Shown: piece by piece, positions 41,618 through 49,999 of the stretch
Position numbering within the stretch: the first letter of the stretch is position 1
Layout of the letters: each line of letters starts with the position of its first letter
Assembly: GCF_010731775.1 (NCBI RefSeq)
Contig: NZ_AP022590.1
Location: 248,001 to 312,000 of the forward strand
Source: Mycobacterium mantenii
Lineage (GTDB): Bacteria > Actinomycetota > Actinomycetes > Mycobacteriales > Mycobacteriaceae
Direction: 5' to 3'
DNA length: 64,000 nucleotides
The notes under the pieces: generated by a model
The model's database searches: none
What the model saw: the letters and a program-made list of their open reading frames with translations, nothing else
What the model was told of the DNA's origin: nothing
Made by a program: the position numbers and the translations under genes

Positions 41618-42733
41618 TCAGCCCAGCAGGTCGGCCGGGTCGGCGAACGGCAGGCCGAGGTCGGTGGCCACCTGTTCGGACAGCAGCCTGCCGTCATGCG
41701 TCGAAAGGCCTTTGGCCAGAGCATGATCCGACCGGCACGCCGCCTGCCAGCCGCGGTCGGCCAGCGCCAGCACGTACGGCATGGTCGCGTTGGTCAGCGC
41801 CACCGTCGACGTCTTGGGCACCGCGCTGGGCATGTTCGCCACGCAGTAGAACACCGTGTCGTGCACCGCGAAGGTGGGGTCATCGTGCGTGGTCGGACGG
41901 GAGTCCTCGAGGCAGCCGCCCTGGTCGATCGAGATGTCGACCAGCACCGCACCCGATTTCATCTGTGAGACAAGGGAATTCGAGATCAATTTGGGCGCCT
42001 TGGCGCCGGGCAGCAACACCGCACCGATGACCAGGTCGGCGCGCTTGACGGCACCCTCGAGCTCGTACGCCGACGAGTAGCGGGTGCCGATGCGGCCGGC
42101 GAACTCGGCGTCGAGCAGCCGCAGCTTGGCGACGTTGACGTCGAAGACCATGACCGTCGCGCCCATGCCGCCCGTGACCCGGGCGGCGTTGTAGCCGGCC
42201 GTGCCCGCCCCGATCACCACGACGTCGGCGGGTTTGACGCCCGGCACGCCGCCCATCAGCACCCCGCGCCCGCCGTGGGTGCGCATCAGGTGATAGGCGC
42301 CCACCTGAGCGGACAGCCGGCCGGCGACCTCGCTCATCGGCGCCAGCAACGGCAGTGTGCCGTCGGCGGTTTGCACCGTCTCGTAGGCGATCGACGTCGT
42401 TCCGGACGCCAACAGCGCTTCGGTGCACGCGCGCGACGCGGCCAGATGCAGATAGGTGAACAGGATCTGGTTGCGCCGCAACAGGTCATACTCGGCCGGC
42501 ACCGGCTCTTTGACCTTGAGCAGCAGGTCGGCTTCGGCCCAGACCTGTTCGGCCGTATCGGCCAGCTGGGCGCCTGCGGCTTTGAACTCGGCATCGGGGA
42601 TCGCCGATCCTTCCCCGGCGCCGGCCTGCACGAGCACGTCATGGCCGCGGCGGGTCAGCTCGGCGACGCCGGCGGGGGTGATGGCCACCCGAAACTCATT
42701 GGTCTTGGTCTCGGTCGGTACGCCGACTCGCAT
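41618..42733 (-). CDS. ald: L-alanine dehydrogenase
   Basis: 371 residues, the same as the M. tuberculosis enzyme. It interconverts L-alanine and pyruvate/ammonia with NAD and also reduces glyoxylate. MRVGVPTETKTNEFRVAITP, LLLKVKEPVPAEY (catalytic Lys), FTYLHLAA (catalytic His) and the NAD fold VVIGAGTAGYNAARVTGGMGA are clear. In M. tuberculosis a divergent Lrp/AsnC regulator (AldR) adjoins ald; here the neighbour is an SRPBCC protein after only 90 bases. Confidence 0.97.
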   Translation of the reverse strand: MRVGVPTETKTNEFRVAITPAGVAELTRRGHDVLVQAGAGEGSAIPDAEFKAAGAQLADTAEQVWAEADLLLKVKEPVPAEYDLLRRNQILFTYLHLAASRACTEALLASGTTSIAYETVQTADGTLPLLAPMSEVAGRLSAQVGAYHLMRTHGGRGVLMGGVPGVKPADVVVIGAGTAGYNAARVTGGMGATVMVFDVNVAKLRLLDAEFAGRIGTRYSSAYELEGAVKRADLVIGAVLLPGAKAPKLISNSLVSQMKSGAVLVDISIDQGGCLEDSRPTTHDDPTFAVHDTVFYCVANMPSAVPKTSTVALTNATMPYVLALADRGWQAACRSDHALAKGLSTHDGRLLSEQVATDLGLPFADPADLLG

Positions 42734-42823
42734 GATCGCCCCTTGGTTGCCGGTTCACGTTCAAGTGTGAAGAAAGTTCGCGAGGGGCGCAAAAGCTTGG
42801 TGTTTGCTGGCTATGATCGGCCA

Positions 42824-43285
42824 ATGACCGACCCATCCGTGAAGGCCACCGTGCGGATCGACGCCCGGCCCGACGTGGTGTACCGGCTCATCACCGACCT
42901 GCCCACGCTGGCCGAGCTGGCCGAGGAGGCGGTGGCGATGGAGTGGCGCAAGGGCGACGCGGTGAGCCCGGGCGCGGTGTTCACCGGCCACAACAGGAGC
43001 GGCAGCCGGCGCTGGAGCACCAAGTGCACGGTCACCGACGCGGAACCGGGCCGTCGCTTCGCGTTCGACGTCAGCCACACGATGCTTCCGATCGCCCGCT
43101 GGCAATACGACATCGTCGCGGCCGACGGCGGGTGCGAGGTCACCGAAAGCACCTGGGACCGCAGACCCGGATGGTTCCGCAAGGTCGCCGGCAAGGCCAC
43201 CGGCGTCAGCGATCGGGCGGCCGCCAACACCGAGCACATCCGGCTCACCCTGCAGCGCCTCAAGCGGCGCGCCGAGACCGAGTAG
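42824..43285 (+). CDS. SRPBCC-fold (polyketide cyclase-like) protein
   Basis: A 153-residue START/SRPBCC small-ligand-binding protein: ATVRIDARPDVVYRLITDLPTLAELAEE at the N-terminus, GAVFTGHNRSGSRRWSTKCTVTDAEPGRRFAFDV in the core, long C-terminal helix. Ligand unknown. It heads a run of co-directional redox genes; the next gene begins 24 bases later. Confidence 0.85.
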   Translation: MTDPSVKATVRIDARPDVVYRLITDLPTLAELAEEAVAMEWRKGDAVSPGAVFTGHNRSGSRRWSTKCTVTDAEPGRRFAFDVSHTMLPIARWQYDIVAADGGCEVTESTWDRRPGWFRKVAGKATGVSDRAAANTEHIRLTLQRLKRRAETE

Positions 43286-43309
43286 CCCGACGACACCACG
43301 GAGTCCGAC

Positions 43310-44773
43310 ATGACGCGACGCGATCCCACCGTAGCCGTCATCGGAGCCGGCATGTCGGGACTGTGCGTCGCAATCGCCTTGCTGCGCAACGGGATTACCG
43401 ACGTCACCATCTACGAGAAGGCCGACGAGGTGGGCGGAACCTGGCGCGACAACACCTACCCGGGTCTGGTCTGTGACATCCCCTCGCGTGTCTACCAGTA
43501 CAGCTTCGCCAGGAACCCCAACTGGTCGCACCTGTTCTCACCCGGCGGCGAAATCCAGGCCTATTTTCGCGACATCGCCGACCGTTACGCGTTGCGGGAA
43601 CGGATCCGCTTCGGCACCGAGATCTGCCACGCGCGGTTCGACGACGGCCGCTGGGTGCTGCGTACCGACGCCGGAGAGGAACAGACGGTCGACTTTCTGA
43701 TCTCGGCCACCGGCGTGCTGCATCACCCGCGCATGCCATCGATCGCCGGATTGGATGACTTCGGCGGCAACGTGTTTCATTCGGCGCGCTGGGATCACAG
43801 CGTCGACGTTCGAGGCCGGCGCGTCGCGGTCGTCGGCAACGGGTCGACGGGCGTGCAGCTGGTGTGCGGTATGGCCGGGGTGGCCGGCCACGTCGCGCTG
43901 TTCCAGCGGACCGCGCAATGGGTGCTGCGCCTGGCGAACCCCCGCTACAGCGGCTTCACCGCGATTACCCGACGAAGGATGCCGTGGCTGGATGGGCTGG
44001 CCTACCGCCTCTACAGCCTCGGATTCGACTACTTCGCGGTCGGACTGACCAAGCCGGGCCTGCGCCGAAAGATCATGGCGGCGCTGTGCCGCGCCAGCCT
44101 CTGGGAAATCCGCGACCCCGAGTTGCGGCGGGCGTTGACTCCCGACTACACGCCGGCTTGCAAACGACTGGTGATGTCGAACGGTTTCTACCGGGCGATG
44201 CAGCGCGACGACGTCGAACTGGTCACGGAGGGCATCGATCATGTGGAACGGCGCGGCATCGTCACCGCCGACGGCGTCCTACACGAGGTGGACATCATCG
44301 TGCTCGCCACCGGATTCGACACGCACGCGTTCTTCCGGCCGATGGAGCTGATCGGCCGGGACGGCATTCGTGCCAACGACGTCTGGCGCGACGGGCCCCG
44401 GGCCTACCAAACCGTGGCGCTGTCCGGTTTTCCCAACTTCTTCATGATGCTGGGGCCGCACAGCCCGGTGGGAAACCTCGCGCTGACGACCGTGGCCGAG
44501 TCGCAGGCCGACCACATCGTGGGCTGGATCGAATGCTGGCGCCGCCGCGAATTCGACACGATCGAGCCGACCGCCGCGGCGACAGAGCGTTTCAACGCGA
44601 AGCTCCGCGCCGCGATGCCGGACACCGTGTGGACCACCGGCTGCAACAGCTGGTACCTCAACAAGGACGGCGTGCCCGAGGTGTGGCCCCTGACCCCCGC
44701 TGAACACCGCCGGATGCTCGCCAACCCCGAACCCGGCCAGTACGACCTGCGGCGGTACGTCGCGGCCGGTTGA
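43310..44773 (+). CDS. Flavin-containing Baeyer-Villiger-type monooxygenase
   Basis: A 487-residue class B flavoprotein monooxygenase. FAD fold VAVIGAGMSGLCVAIAL (residue 8 on), EVGGTWRDNTYPGLVCDIPS, the Baeyer-Villiger fingerprint FGGNVFHSARW (F-x-G-x3-H-x3-W), and the NADPH fold VAVVGNGSTGVQL. It probably inserts oxygen into a ketone (ester or lactone product) or oxidises a heteroatom. Related mycobacterial enzymes include EthA and its paralogues. Not expected here from the M. tuberculosis order. Confidence 0.92.
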   Translation: MTRRDPTVAVIGAGMSGLCVAIALLRNGITDVTIYEKADEVGGTWRDNTYPGLVCDIPSRVYQYSFARNPNWSHLFSPGGEIQAYFRDIADRYALRERIRFGTEICHARFDDGRWVLRTDAGEEQTVDFLISATGVLHHPRMPSIAGLDDFGGNVFHSARWDHSVDVRGRRVAVVGNGSTGVQLVCGMAGVAGHVALFQRTAQWVLRLANPRYSGFTAITRRRMPWLDGLAYRLYSLGFDYFAVGLTKPGLRRKIMAALCRASLWEIRDPELRRALTPDYTPACKRLVMSNGFYRAMQRDDVELVTEGIDHVERRGIVTADGVLHEVDIIVLATGFDTHAFFRPMELIGRDGIRANDVWRDGPRAYQTVALSGFPNFFMMLGPHSPVGNLALTTVAESQADHIVGWIECWRRREFDTIEPTAAATERFNAKLRAAMPDTVWTTGCNSWYLNKDGVPEVWPLTPAEHRRMLANPEPGQYDLRRYVAAG

Positions 44774-44859
44774 GCACGGCGGTTGAGGACGCCGGCCGGC
44801 GAAAGCGGCTGAGGACGCCCGCCAAAGAACCCAGTACCGGCGGTTTCGCATATCTGGGT

Positions 44860-44882
44860 CGCGTCCCTATACTTGGGACGCG
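44860..44882 (+). promoter_or_regulatory. Promoter with operator-like palindrome
   Basis: CGCGTCCC (44860-44867) and GGGACGCG (44875-44882) are perfect inverted arms around TATACTT, which contains the near-consensus -10 box TATACT (44868-44873). A start of transcription near 44880 would leave a leader of about 55 bases before the next gene. A regulator bound here would occlude the -10 box. The same 23 bases could also form an RNA hairpin. Confidence 0.55.
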
Positions 44883-44935
44883 CGACGTCCGCCGCACAGT
44901 GTGATCGAGGGCTAAACGCCGAGCTAGGGGGCACG

Positions 44936-45844
44936 ATGCTGACTGTCGATAACCAAGCGGCGGGTCCGCACGACGCCTCGCTGGACCACGAGCGACTGGT
45001 GCTCGAGGCCCGCGATGTGAACTTCGACTGGGCGCAGCTGCCGTTCCACTACGTGCCCGGTGAGCCGTTCACCACCCACGTCCTCAACGTGCTGCACCTG
45101 CTGCTGCCCGCCGGCGAAGAGTTCTTCGTCGAGGTGTTCAAGCAGACGCTGCCCCTGATCAAAGACGACCAGCTGCGGCTGGATGTCCAGGGCTTCATCG
45201 GCCAGGAGGCCGTGCATTCGCAGGCGCACGCCAACGTGCTCGCCCACTTCGCCGCGCGCGACATCGACCTGACCCCCTATACCGGCCAGATCAAGTGGCT
45301 GTTCGACAAGCTGCTCGGGCCCCGACCCGGCTGGAGCCCGCGCCGCCGGCAGAGCTGGCTCCTCGAGCAGGTTTGCATCGTCTCGGCCATCGAGCACTAC
45401 ACCGCCATCCTGGGAGAGTGGATCCTCGACTCGCCGGCCCACGACCGGATCGGCACCGACCCGGTGATGCTGGACATGCTGCGCTGGCACGGCGCCGAAG
45501 AGGTCGAACACAAGGCGGTGGCCTTCGACACCATGAAGCACCTGCAGGCCGGCTACTGGCGGCAGGCGCGCGCCCAGCTCGTCGTGACGCCCGCCATGCT
45601 GCTGTTGTGGATTCGCGGCGTGCGGTTCATGTACTCGCTGGATCCCCAGCTGCCGGCGCGCACCAAGCCGCGCTGGCGGGACTACTTCTCCGCGGCGCGC
45701 CGCGGTTTGGTGCCCGGGCCGCTGCGCTTCATCCGGGCGATCGGCGACTACTACCGGCCAGGCTTTCACCCCTCGCAGCTCGGCGGGGTGGGGCTGGCCG
45801 TCGACTACCTGGCCATCTCGCCCGCCGCGCGAGCCTCGCACTGA
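44936..45844 (+). CDS. PF10118-type protein with di-iron ligand pattern
   Basis: A 302-residue helical protein of the family annotated 'predicted metal-dependent hydrolase'. It shows the ferritin-like di-iron pattern: a Glu at 61/62 (GEEFFVEVF), E91-x2-H94 (QEAVHSQAH), E153 (AIEHY) and E189-x2-H192 (GAEEVEHKA). This matches carboxylate-bridged di-iron oxygenases rather than a hydrolase. Segment 213-230 (QLVVTPAMLLLWIRGV) may associate with membrane. A reductase with a [2Fe-2S] domain lies two genes on; from memory Rv2777c/Rv2776c form the same pair in M. tuberculosis. ATG at 44936 after AGGGGGCACG. Confidence 0.82.
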   Translation: MLTVDNQAAGPHDASLDHERLVLEARDVNFDWAQLPFHYVPGEPFTTHVLNVLHLLLPAGEEFFVEVFKQTLPLIKDDQLRLDVQGFIGQEAVHSQAHANVLAHFAARDIDLTPYTGQIKWLFDKLLGPRPGWSPRRRQSWLLEQVCIVSAIEHYTAILGEWILDSPAHDRIGTDPVMLDMLRWHGAEEVEHKAVAFDTMKHLQAGYWRQARAQLVVTPAMLLLWIRGVRFMYSLDPQLPARTKPRWRDYFSAARRGLVPGPLRFIRAIGDYYRPGFHPSQLGGVGLAVDYLAISPAARASH

Positions 45845-45848
45845 TCCG

Positions 45849-47633
45849 ATGACCATGACCTCGACCATGACCTCGACCATCATCGCCAGCGACGGCGTCA
45901 CACTGGCCGTACACCGGTACACCGACATCGACCCGGCGCGCCCAACCATCTTGGCAATTCACGGTTTTCCGGACAACCACCATGTCTGGGACGGCGTGGC
46001 CCAGGAGCTGGCCGGCCAGCCCTACAACGTCGTGGCCTACGACGTGCGGGGAGCCGGTGAATCCACCCGCCCCGCAAAGAGATCCGGATACCTCTTCCCG
46101 CAGCTGGTCTCCGACATCGCTGCGGTGATCGACAGTTTGGGCGTCGGGCGGGTGCACCTGCTGGCCCACGACTGGGGCTCGATTCAGGCGTGGGCGGCGG
46201 TCACCGACGACTCGGTGATGGGCAAAGTCGCATCTTTCACCTCGATCTCGGGCCCGCACCTGAACTATGCCGGCGCATTTATACGGTCGGCTCGCACGCC
46301 GCGGGCCGTGGCCCAGGTCATCAGGCAGCTCATTTCGTCGGGCTACATCGGCTTCTTCTTGTGCCCGATCGTGCCGGAACTGTCGTTCCGCTCCAGGATC
46401 GGCGTGAAAGTCGTTGAGGCCCTGGAACGCATCGGCCGGTCGAGCACCCGCAGCCAGCGCCACGACACCCTGCGTTCGGTCACCGACTATGTGCACGGGC
46501 TCAACCTGTACCGGCAGAACATGCCGGCCCCGATGGTGGCGCCGGGACGCCGGCTGCCCGAGACCACCGTGCCCGTCCAGACCGTGGTTCCGCGCCGGGA
46601 CATCTTCGTCACCCCCGCGCTGCAACGGTTCACCGGCGCAATTCCGTTCGGCGCCAGGGTGATTGAGATCGAGGGCGGCCACTGGGTGGTGACGTCGCGT
46701 CCCGATGTCATTGCCCGGCTGACCGTCGAGTGGGTCGACCGCAACGTCGGCGGCTCAGGCTCGGCCGAGCTGCGCAGCGTCGGCCCGGCCGAGGTTCGCG
46801 GCGAGCGGCGCGAGGTGCGCGGCAAACTCGCGCTGGTCACCGGGGCCGGCGCCGGAATCGGCCGGGCCACGGCGGTGGAGCTGGCCCGGCACGGCGCCCG
46901 CATGATCGTGCTCGCCGACCGTGATGTGGCCGCCACCAACGAAACCGCCGACGCCGTCCGCGCCGCCTGCGCCGAGGCCGCGGTATACCAGGTCGACGTC
47001 AGCGACGAGGGCGCCATGAACGCCTTCGCGGCGCAAGTGCGCAACGAGCACGGCGTGGTCGACATCCTGGTGAACAACGCCGGCATCGGGATGGCGGGCC
47101 GGTTCTTGGAGACGAGCTCGGCGAACTGGGAAGACATCATGGGCGTCAACGTCGGCGGTGTGATCTCGGGCAGCAGGGCGTTCGGCGCGCAGATGGTCGA
47201 GCGCGGCGAGGGCGGAACCATCATCAACGTGGCGTCGGCGTCGGCGTACCTGCCGTCGAAATCCATGGTCGCCTACAGCACGACGAAGGCGGCCGTGCTG
47301 GCGCTCAGCGAATCCCTGCGGGCCGACTTCGCCGACGAGGGCATCAGCGTCACGGCGGTGTGCCCAGGATTCGTCAACACCAACATCGCCAGGAACACGA
47401 TCTACGCCGGGATGAGCGCGGAGCATCAGGAGCGGGCGCGGGGAAAGGCCGATGCCGCCTACCGGCGCCGCAACTTCACCCCCGAAGCCACCGCCAAGGC
47501 GATCGTCAAGGCCGTCAGGACCGGTCCGGCCGTGTTGCCCATCGCCGCGGAGTCGCGGATCGGCTACGCGATGCGGCGCATCAGCCCGGGCATGATCCGG
47601 CTGTTCGCGCGGTTGGACATTCGGCAGACGTAG
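45849..47633 (+). CDS. Epoxide hydrolase / short-chain dehydrogenase fusion (EphD-like)
   Basis: A 594-residue two-domain enzyme. The N-terminal alpha/beta hydrolase (about 1-300) has HGFPDNHHVWD and the nucleophile HDWGS with Asp108, the epoxide-hydrolase choice of nucleophile. The C-terminal SDR (from about 322) has VTGAGAGIGRAT, NNAGIG and the catalytic YSTTK. M. tuberculosis EphD (Rv2214c) has the same architecture and acts on epoxy-mycolates (published), but lies elsewhere. Starts four bases after the di-iron gene and ends nine bases before the reductase. Three in-frame ATGs lie within the first 20 bases. Confidence 0.9.
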   Translation: MTMTSTMTSTIIASDGVTLAVHRYTDIDPARPTILAIHGFPDNHHVWDGVAQELAGQPYNVVAYDVRGAGESTRPAKRSGYLFPQLVSDIAAVIDSLGVGRVHLLAHDWGSIQAWAAVTDDSVMGKVASFTSISGPHLNYAGAFIRSARTPRAVAQVIRQLISSGYIGFFLCPIVPELSFRSRIGVKVVEALERIGRSSTRSQRHDTLRSVTDYVHGLNLYRQNMPAPMVAPGRRLPETTVPVQTVVPRRDIFVTPALQRFTGAIPFGARVIEIEGGHWVVTSRPDVIARLTVEWVDRNVGGSGSAELRSVGPAEVRGERREVRGKLALVTGAGAGIGRATAVELARHGARMIVLADRDVAATNETADAVRAACAEAAVYQVDVSDEGAMNAFAAQVRNEHGVVDILVNNAGIGMAGRFLETSSANWEDIMGVNVGGVISGSRAFGAQMVERGEGGTIINVASASAYLPSKSMVAYSTTKAAVLALSESLRADFADEGISVTAVCPGFVNTNIARNTIYAGMSAEHQERARGKADAAYRRRNFTPEATAKAIVKAVRTGPAVLPIAAESRIGYAMRRISPGMIRLFARLDIRQT

Positions 47634-47642
47634 GGGGCTTCG

Positions 47643-48731
47643 GTGCCGGAGAGCATGTGGGCCAGCAGGCCCGCCGACCTGTACGGACGGCGCGACCACG
47701 ACCGCTTTGGGTCGCTGCTGTGGGGCGTGCGGGCAGTGTTCGAGGGCTTCGCGGCGGTGTCGCGGTGGTCGCCCGCGCGGGTGAAGCCGGTGCAGCGCAA
47801 GCTGAGTGCGGTAGTGACCAAGCGCGAGCTCGCCGCGCCGGACGTCGTCGCGTTGACCCTGGCCGACCCCGCGGGTGGGTTGCTCCCGTCCTGGACGCCC
47901 GGCGGGCACATCGACGTCCTGTTGCCCTCCGGCCGGCGACGGCAGTACTCGTTGTGCGGTCCGCCCGGGCGGCGAACCGACTACCGCATCGCCGTCCGCC
48001 GGATCGCCGACGGCGGGGGCGGATCGATCGAGATGCATGAGGCTTTCGGCGTGGGCGACACGCTTTCATTCGAAGGTCCGCGCAACGCGTTCTACCTCGG
48101 CACCGCCGAGCGGGACGCGTTGTTCGTCATCGGAGGCATCGGGGTGACGCCCATCCTGCCGATGATACAGGCGGCCGCGCAGCGCGGAATCGATTGGCGC
48201 GCAATCTATACCGGCCGAAGCCGCGAGTACATGCCGCTGCTCGACGAGGTCGTGTTGGCGGGGCCGGACCGGGTGACGGTGTGGGCCGACGACGAGCACG
48301 GCCGCTTCGCCACCGTGGCGGAGCTGCTGGCCGGGGCGGGGCCGGCGACCGCTGTCTACGTGTGCGGGCCGAGCGCGATGCTCGAGGCCGTCCGCATCGC
48401 CCGCAACGAACATGCCGGTGCACCACTGCATTACGAGCGGTTCAGCCCGGCGCCCGTCGTCGACGGGGTTCCGTTCGAGTTGGAGCTCGCGCGATCGGGG
48501 CAGGTGCTCGCGATACCGGCGAATCGGACCGCACTGGACGTCATGCTCGATCGGGATCCGACGACGCCGTACTCGTGCCGGCAGGGATTCTGCGGGACGT
48601 GTAAGGTCAAAGTGCTTGCCGGGCAAGTGGATCACCGTAGCCGCGTCGCGGCGGGCTCGAGAGATATGCAGGACGGCATGCTGGTGTGTGTCTCGCGGGC
48701 CGTCGGTGAGCGAGTCGTCATCGACGCGTGA
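47643..48731 (+). CDS. FNR-type oxygenase reductase with [2Fe-2S] domain
   Basis: A 362-residue electron-transfer protein: flavin domain (RRQYSLCGPPG, about 99), NAD(P)H domain (GGIGVTPILPM, about 163; YVCGPSAML) and a C-terminal plant-type ferredoxin with C312-x4-C317-x2-C320-x28-C349. This is the architecture of phthalate dioxygenase reductase and KshB. Likely partner: the di-iron protein in the same operon, or the Rieske oxygenase at 49992. GTG start at 47643. Overlaps the convergent GNAT by 14 bases. Confidence 0.92.
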   Translation: MPESMWASRPADLYGRRDHDRFGSLLWGVRAVFEGFAAVSRWSPARVKPVQRKLSAVVTKRELAAPDVVALTLADPAGGLLPSWTPGGHIDVLLPSGRRRQYSLCGPPGRRTDYRIAVRRIADGGGGSIEMHEAFGVGDTLSFEGPRNAFYLGTAERDALFVIGGIGVTPILPMIQAAAQRGIDWRAIYTGRSREYMPLLDEVVLAGPDRVTVWADDEHGRFATVAELLAGAGPATAVYVCGPSAMLEAVRIARNEHAGAPLHYERFSPAPVVDGVPFELELARSGQVLAIPANRTALDVMLDRDPTTPYSCRQGFCGTCKVKVLAGQVDHRSRVAAGSRDMQDGMLVCVSRAVGERVVIDA

Positions 48732-49224
48732 GGCGGTAGCCCAGGTGGGGCACCTTGACGCCGGGCGCCGGCTCCCAATCCAGGGTGCGGCCGTCGAGGC
48801 GAAAGTCATTCTTCTCATAGAAGCTGCGCGCCACGCGATTGGCTTCCGCGCACCACAACACGACGTCACCGCCGGGTTCGGAGGTCAGGGCCTTGTCGAG
48901 CAGCAGGCGGCCGACGCCATGCCGTTGACTTGCCTGCGCGATGTAGAGAGCATCGAGTTCGAGTCGCTCGGCGTCATCCGGGTCCGGCCCGAAGATCGTC
49001 ATGCCGAGGAGCTGACCGCCGGCCTCGGCGACCCACATGCGCCACCCCGGGCGGCCGAGGTCGCGCGGATAGAGCAGCACGGCCCACCGCTTCGGCGAGG
49101 TCAGCGTGTCGAGTACGTCCGCGGGCAGTACGCCGGACCAGGATTGCCGCCAGACCGGATAGTGCATCGCGGCCACATCAGCGAAATCGGTGGGCGTGGC
49201 CTCGCGGATCGTGACGTCGGCCAT
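48718..49224 (-). CDS. GNAT-family N-acetyltransferase
   Basis: A 168-residue acetyltransferase; the acetyl-CoA binding motif is QASQRHGVGRLLLDKAL at about 113-129, and the C-terminal ARSFYEKNDFRLDGRT is typical of the family. Substrate unknown (Rv2775 counterpart from memory). Its start overlaps the TetR stop (TAATG), so the two are coupled. Confidence 0.88.
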   Translation of the reverse strand: MADVTIREATPTDFADVAAMHYPVWRQSWSGVLPADVLDTLTSPKRWAVLLYPRDLGRPGWRMWVAEAGGQLLGMTIFGPDPDDAERLELDALYIAQASQRHGVGRLLLDKALTSEPGGDVVLWCAEANRVARSFYEKNDFRLDGRTLDWEPAPGVKVPHLGYRLTRR

Positions 49225-49874
49225 TACGGCCGGGACTGCTCGAGGTAGGCGGCCAGCGCGTTGGTCAGACCCCGGCGCGCCATGTCGAGGTCGGCGTAGG
49301 ACCCGAGTTGGCGTTCCGACACCAGGCCGCGCATCGCGCCGGGGATCAGGGCGGCCACCTCGCGAACCCGATCCGGGTCGACGGCCAAACCGGCGAACGC
49401 CTGCTGGCAGGTCTCCAGCCAGCTCTTGCCCCAGGAGAACAGCTCGGCGGCGGTGTGCGGGTAGAGCCGCTCGAGCTCGTCGGGATCACGCGGCAGCGCG
49501 GCCCGCAGATTTTCGATCGCACGCGAATCCGCCGACGCCAGGCCACGGTAGAGGGTCTCGATGATGGCGCCGACGCGCTCGCGCAGCGGCGCCTCCGCCG
49601 AGACGGGTGCCGACAGGGTGGAGAACGTCGCGGCGCGCCGCTCGGCGGTGCGGTGCAGGACCGCGGCCCAGAACCCGTCGGTGTCGCCGAACTGATACTG
49701 CACCGCGCCCCAGGTCGCGCCGATGTCCTTGGCGATGCGGTTGGCCGACACCGAGCCCGGCTCGCCGGAGGCCAGCGAGCGCAATGCCGCTTCGAGCATG
49801 CTTTCGCGAGTCGCATGGCCCCGCCGGTTCGGGCGCCGGCCCGCGACTCCTGGCGCGCCGCTCTGAGGGGTCAT
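49224..49874 (-). CDS. TetR-family transcriptional regulator
   Basis: A 216-residue TetR regulator. The N-terminal helix-turn-helix reads TRESMLEAALRSLASGEPGSVSANRIAKDIGATWGAVQYQFGD (about 22-64); the remaining helical domain binds an unknown ligand. Divergent from the Rieske oxygenase, which it probably controls through the inverted repeat at 49916-49933, inferred from position. Confidence 0.9.
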   Translation of the reverse strand: MTPQSGAPGVAGRRPNRRGHATRESMLEAALRSLASGEPGSVSANRIAKDIGATWGAVQYQFGDTDGFWAAVLHRTAERRAATFSTLSAPVSAEAPLRERVGAIIETLYRGLASADSRAIENLRAALPRDPDELERLYPHTAAELFSWGKSWLETCQQAFAGLAVDPDRVREVAALIPGAMRGLVSERQLGSYADLDMARRGLTNALAAYLEQSRP

Positions 49875-49915
49875 TCGCCGATCCTATCCACAGCCGACGG
49901 CCCGGACACGGGTTT

Positions 49916-49957
49916 TCATAGAGGGTACTTTGATTTTGTTGCGGCGCGGCCTATCAT
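49916..49957 (+). promoter_or_regulatory. Rieske oxygenase promoter with inverted repeat
   Basis: -35 TTGATT (49930-49935), 16-base spacer, -10 TATCAT (49952-49957). An imperfect inverted repeat TCATAG-N6-CTTTGA (49916-49933) overlaps the -35 element, a plausible site for the divergent TetR protein. Confidence 0.5.
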
Positions 49958-49978
49958 TCGTACGCGAGGGAGGGCAGC

Positions 49979-49999
49979 ATGGCAGGGCTCGATGGCTAA
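49979..49999 (+). other. Six-codon upstream ORF overlapping the Rieske start
   Basis: ATG-GCA-GGG-CTC-GAT-GGC-TAA. The strong GGGAGGG sits four bases before this ATG, whereas it is 17 bases from the Rieske ATG at 49992. The uORF stop lies just beyond that ATG, which would allow coupled re-initiation. Confidence 0.45.
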
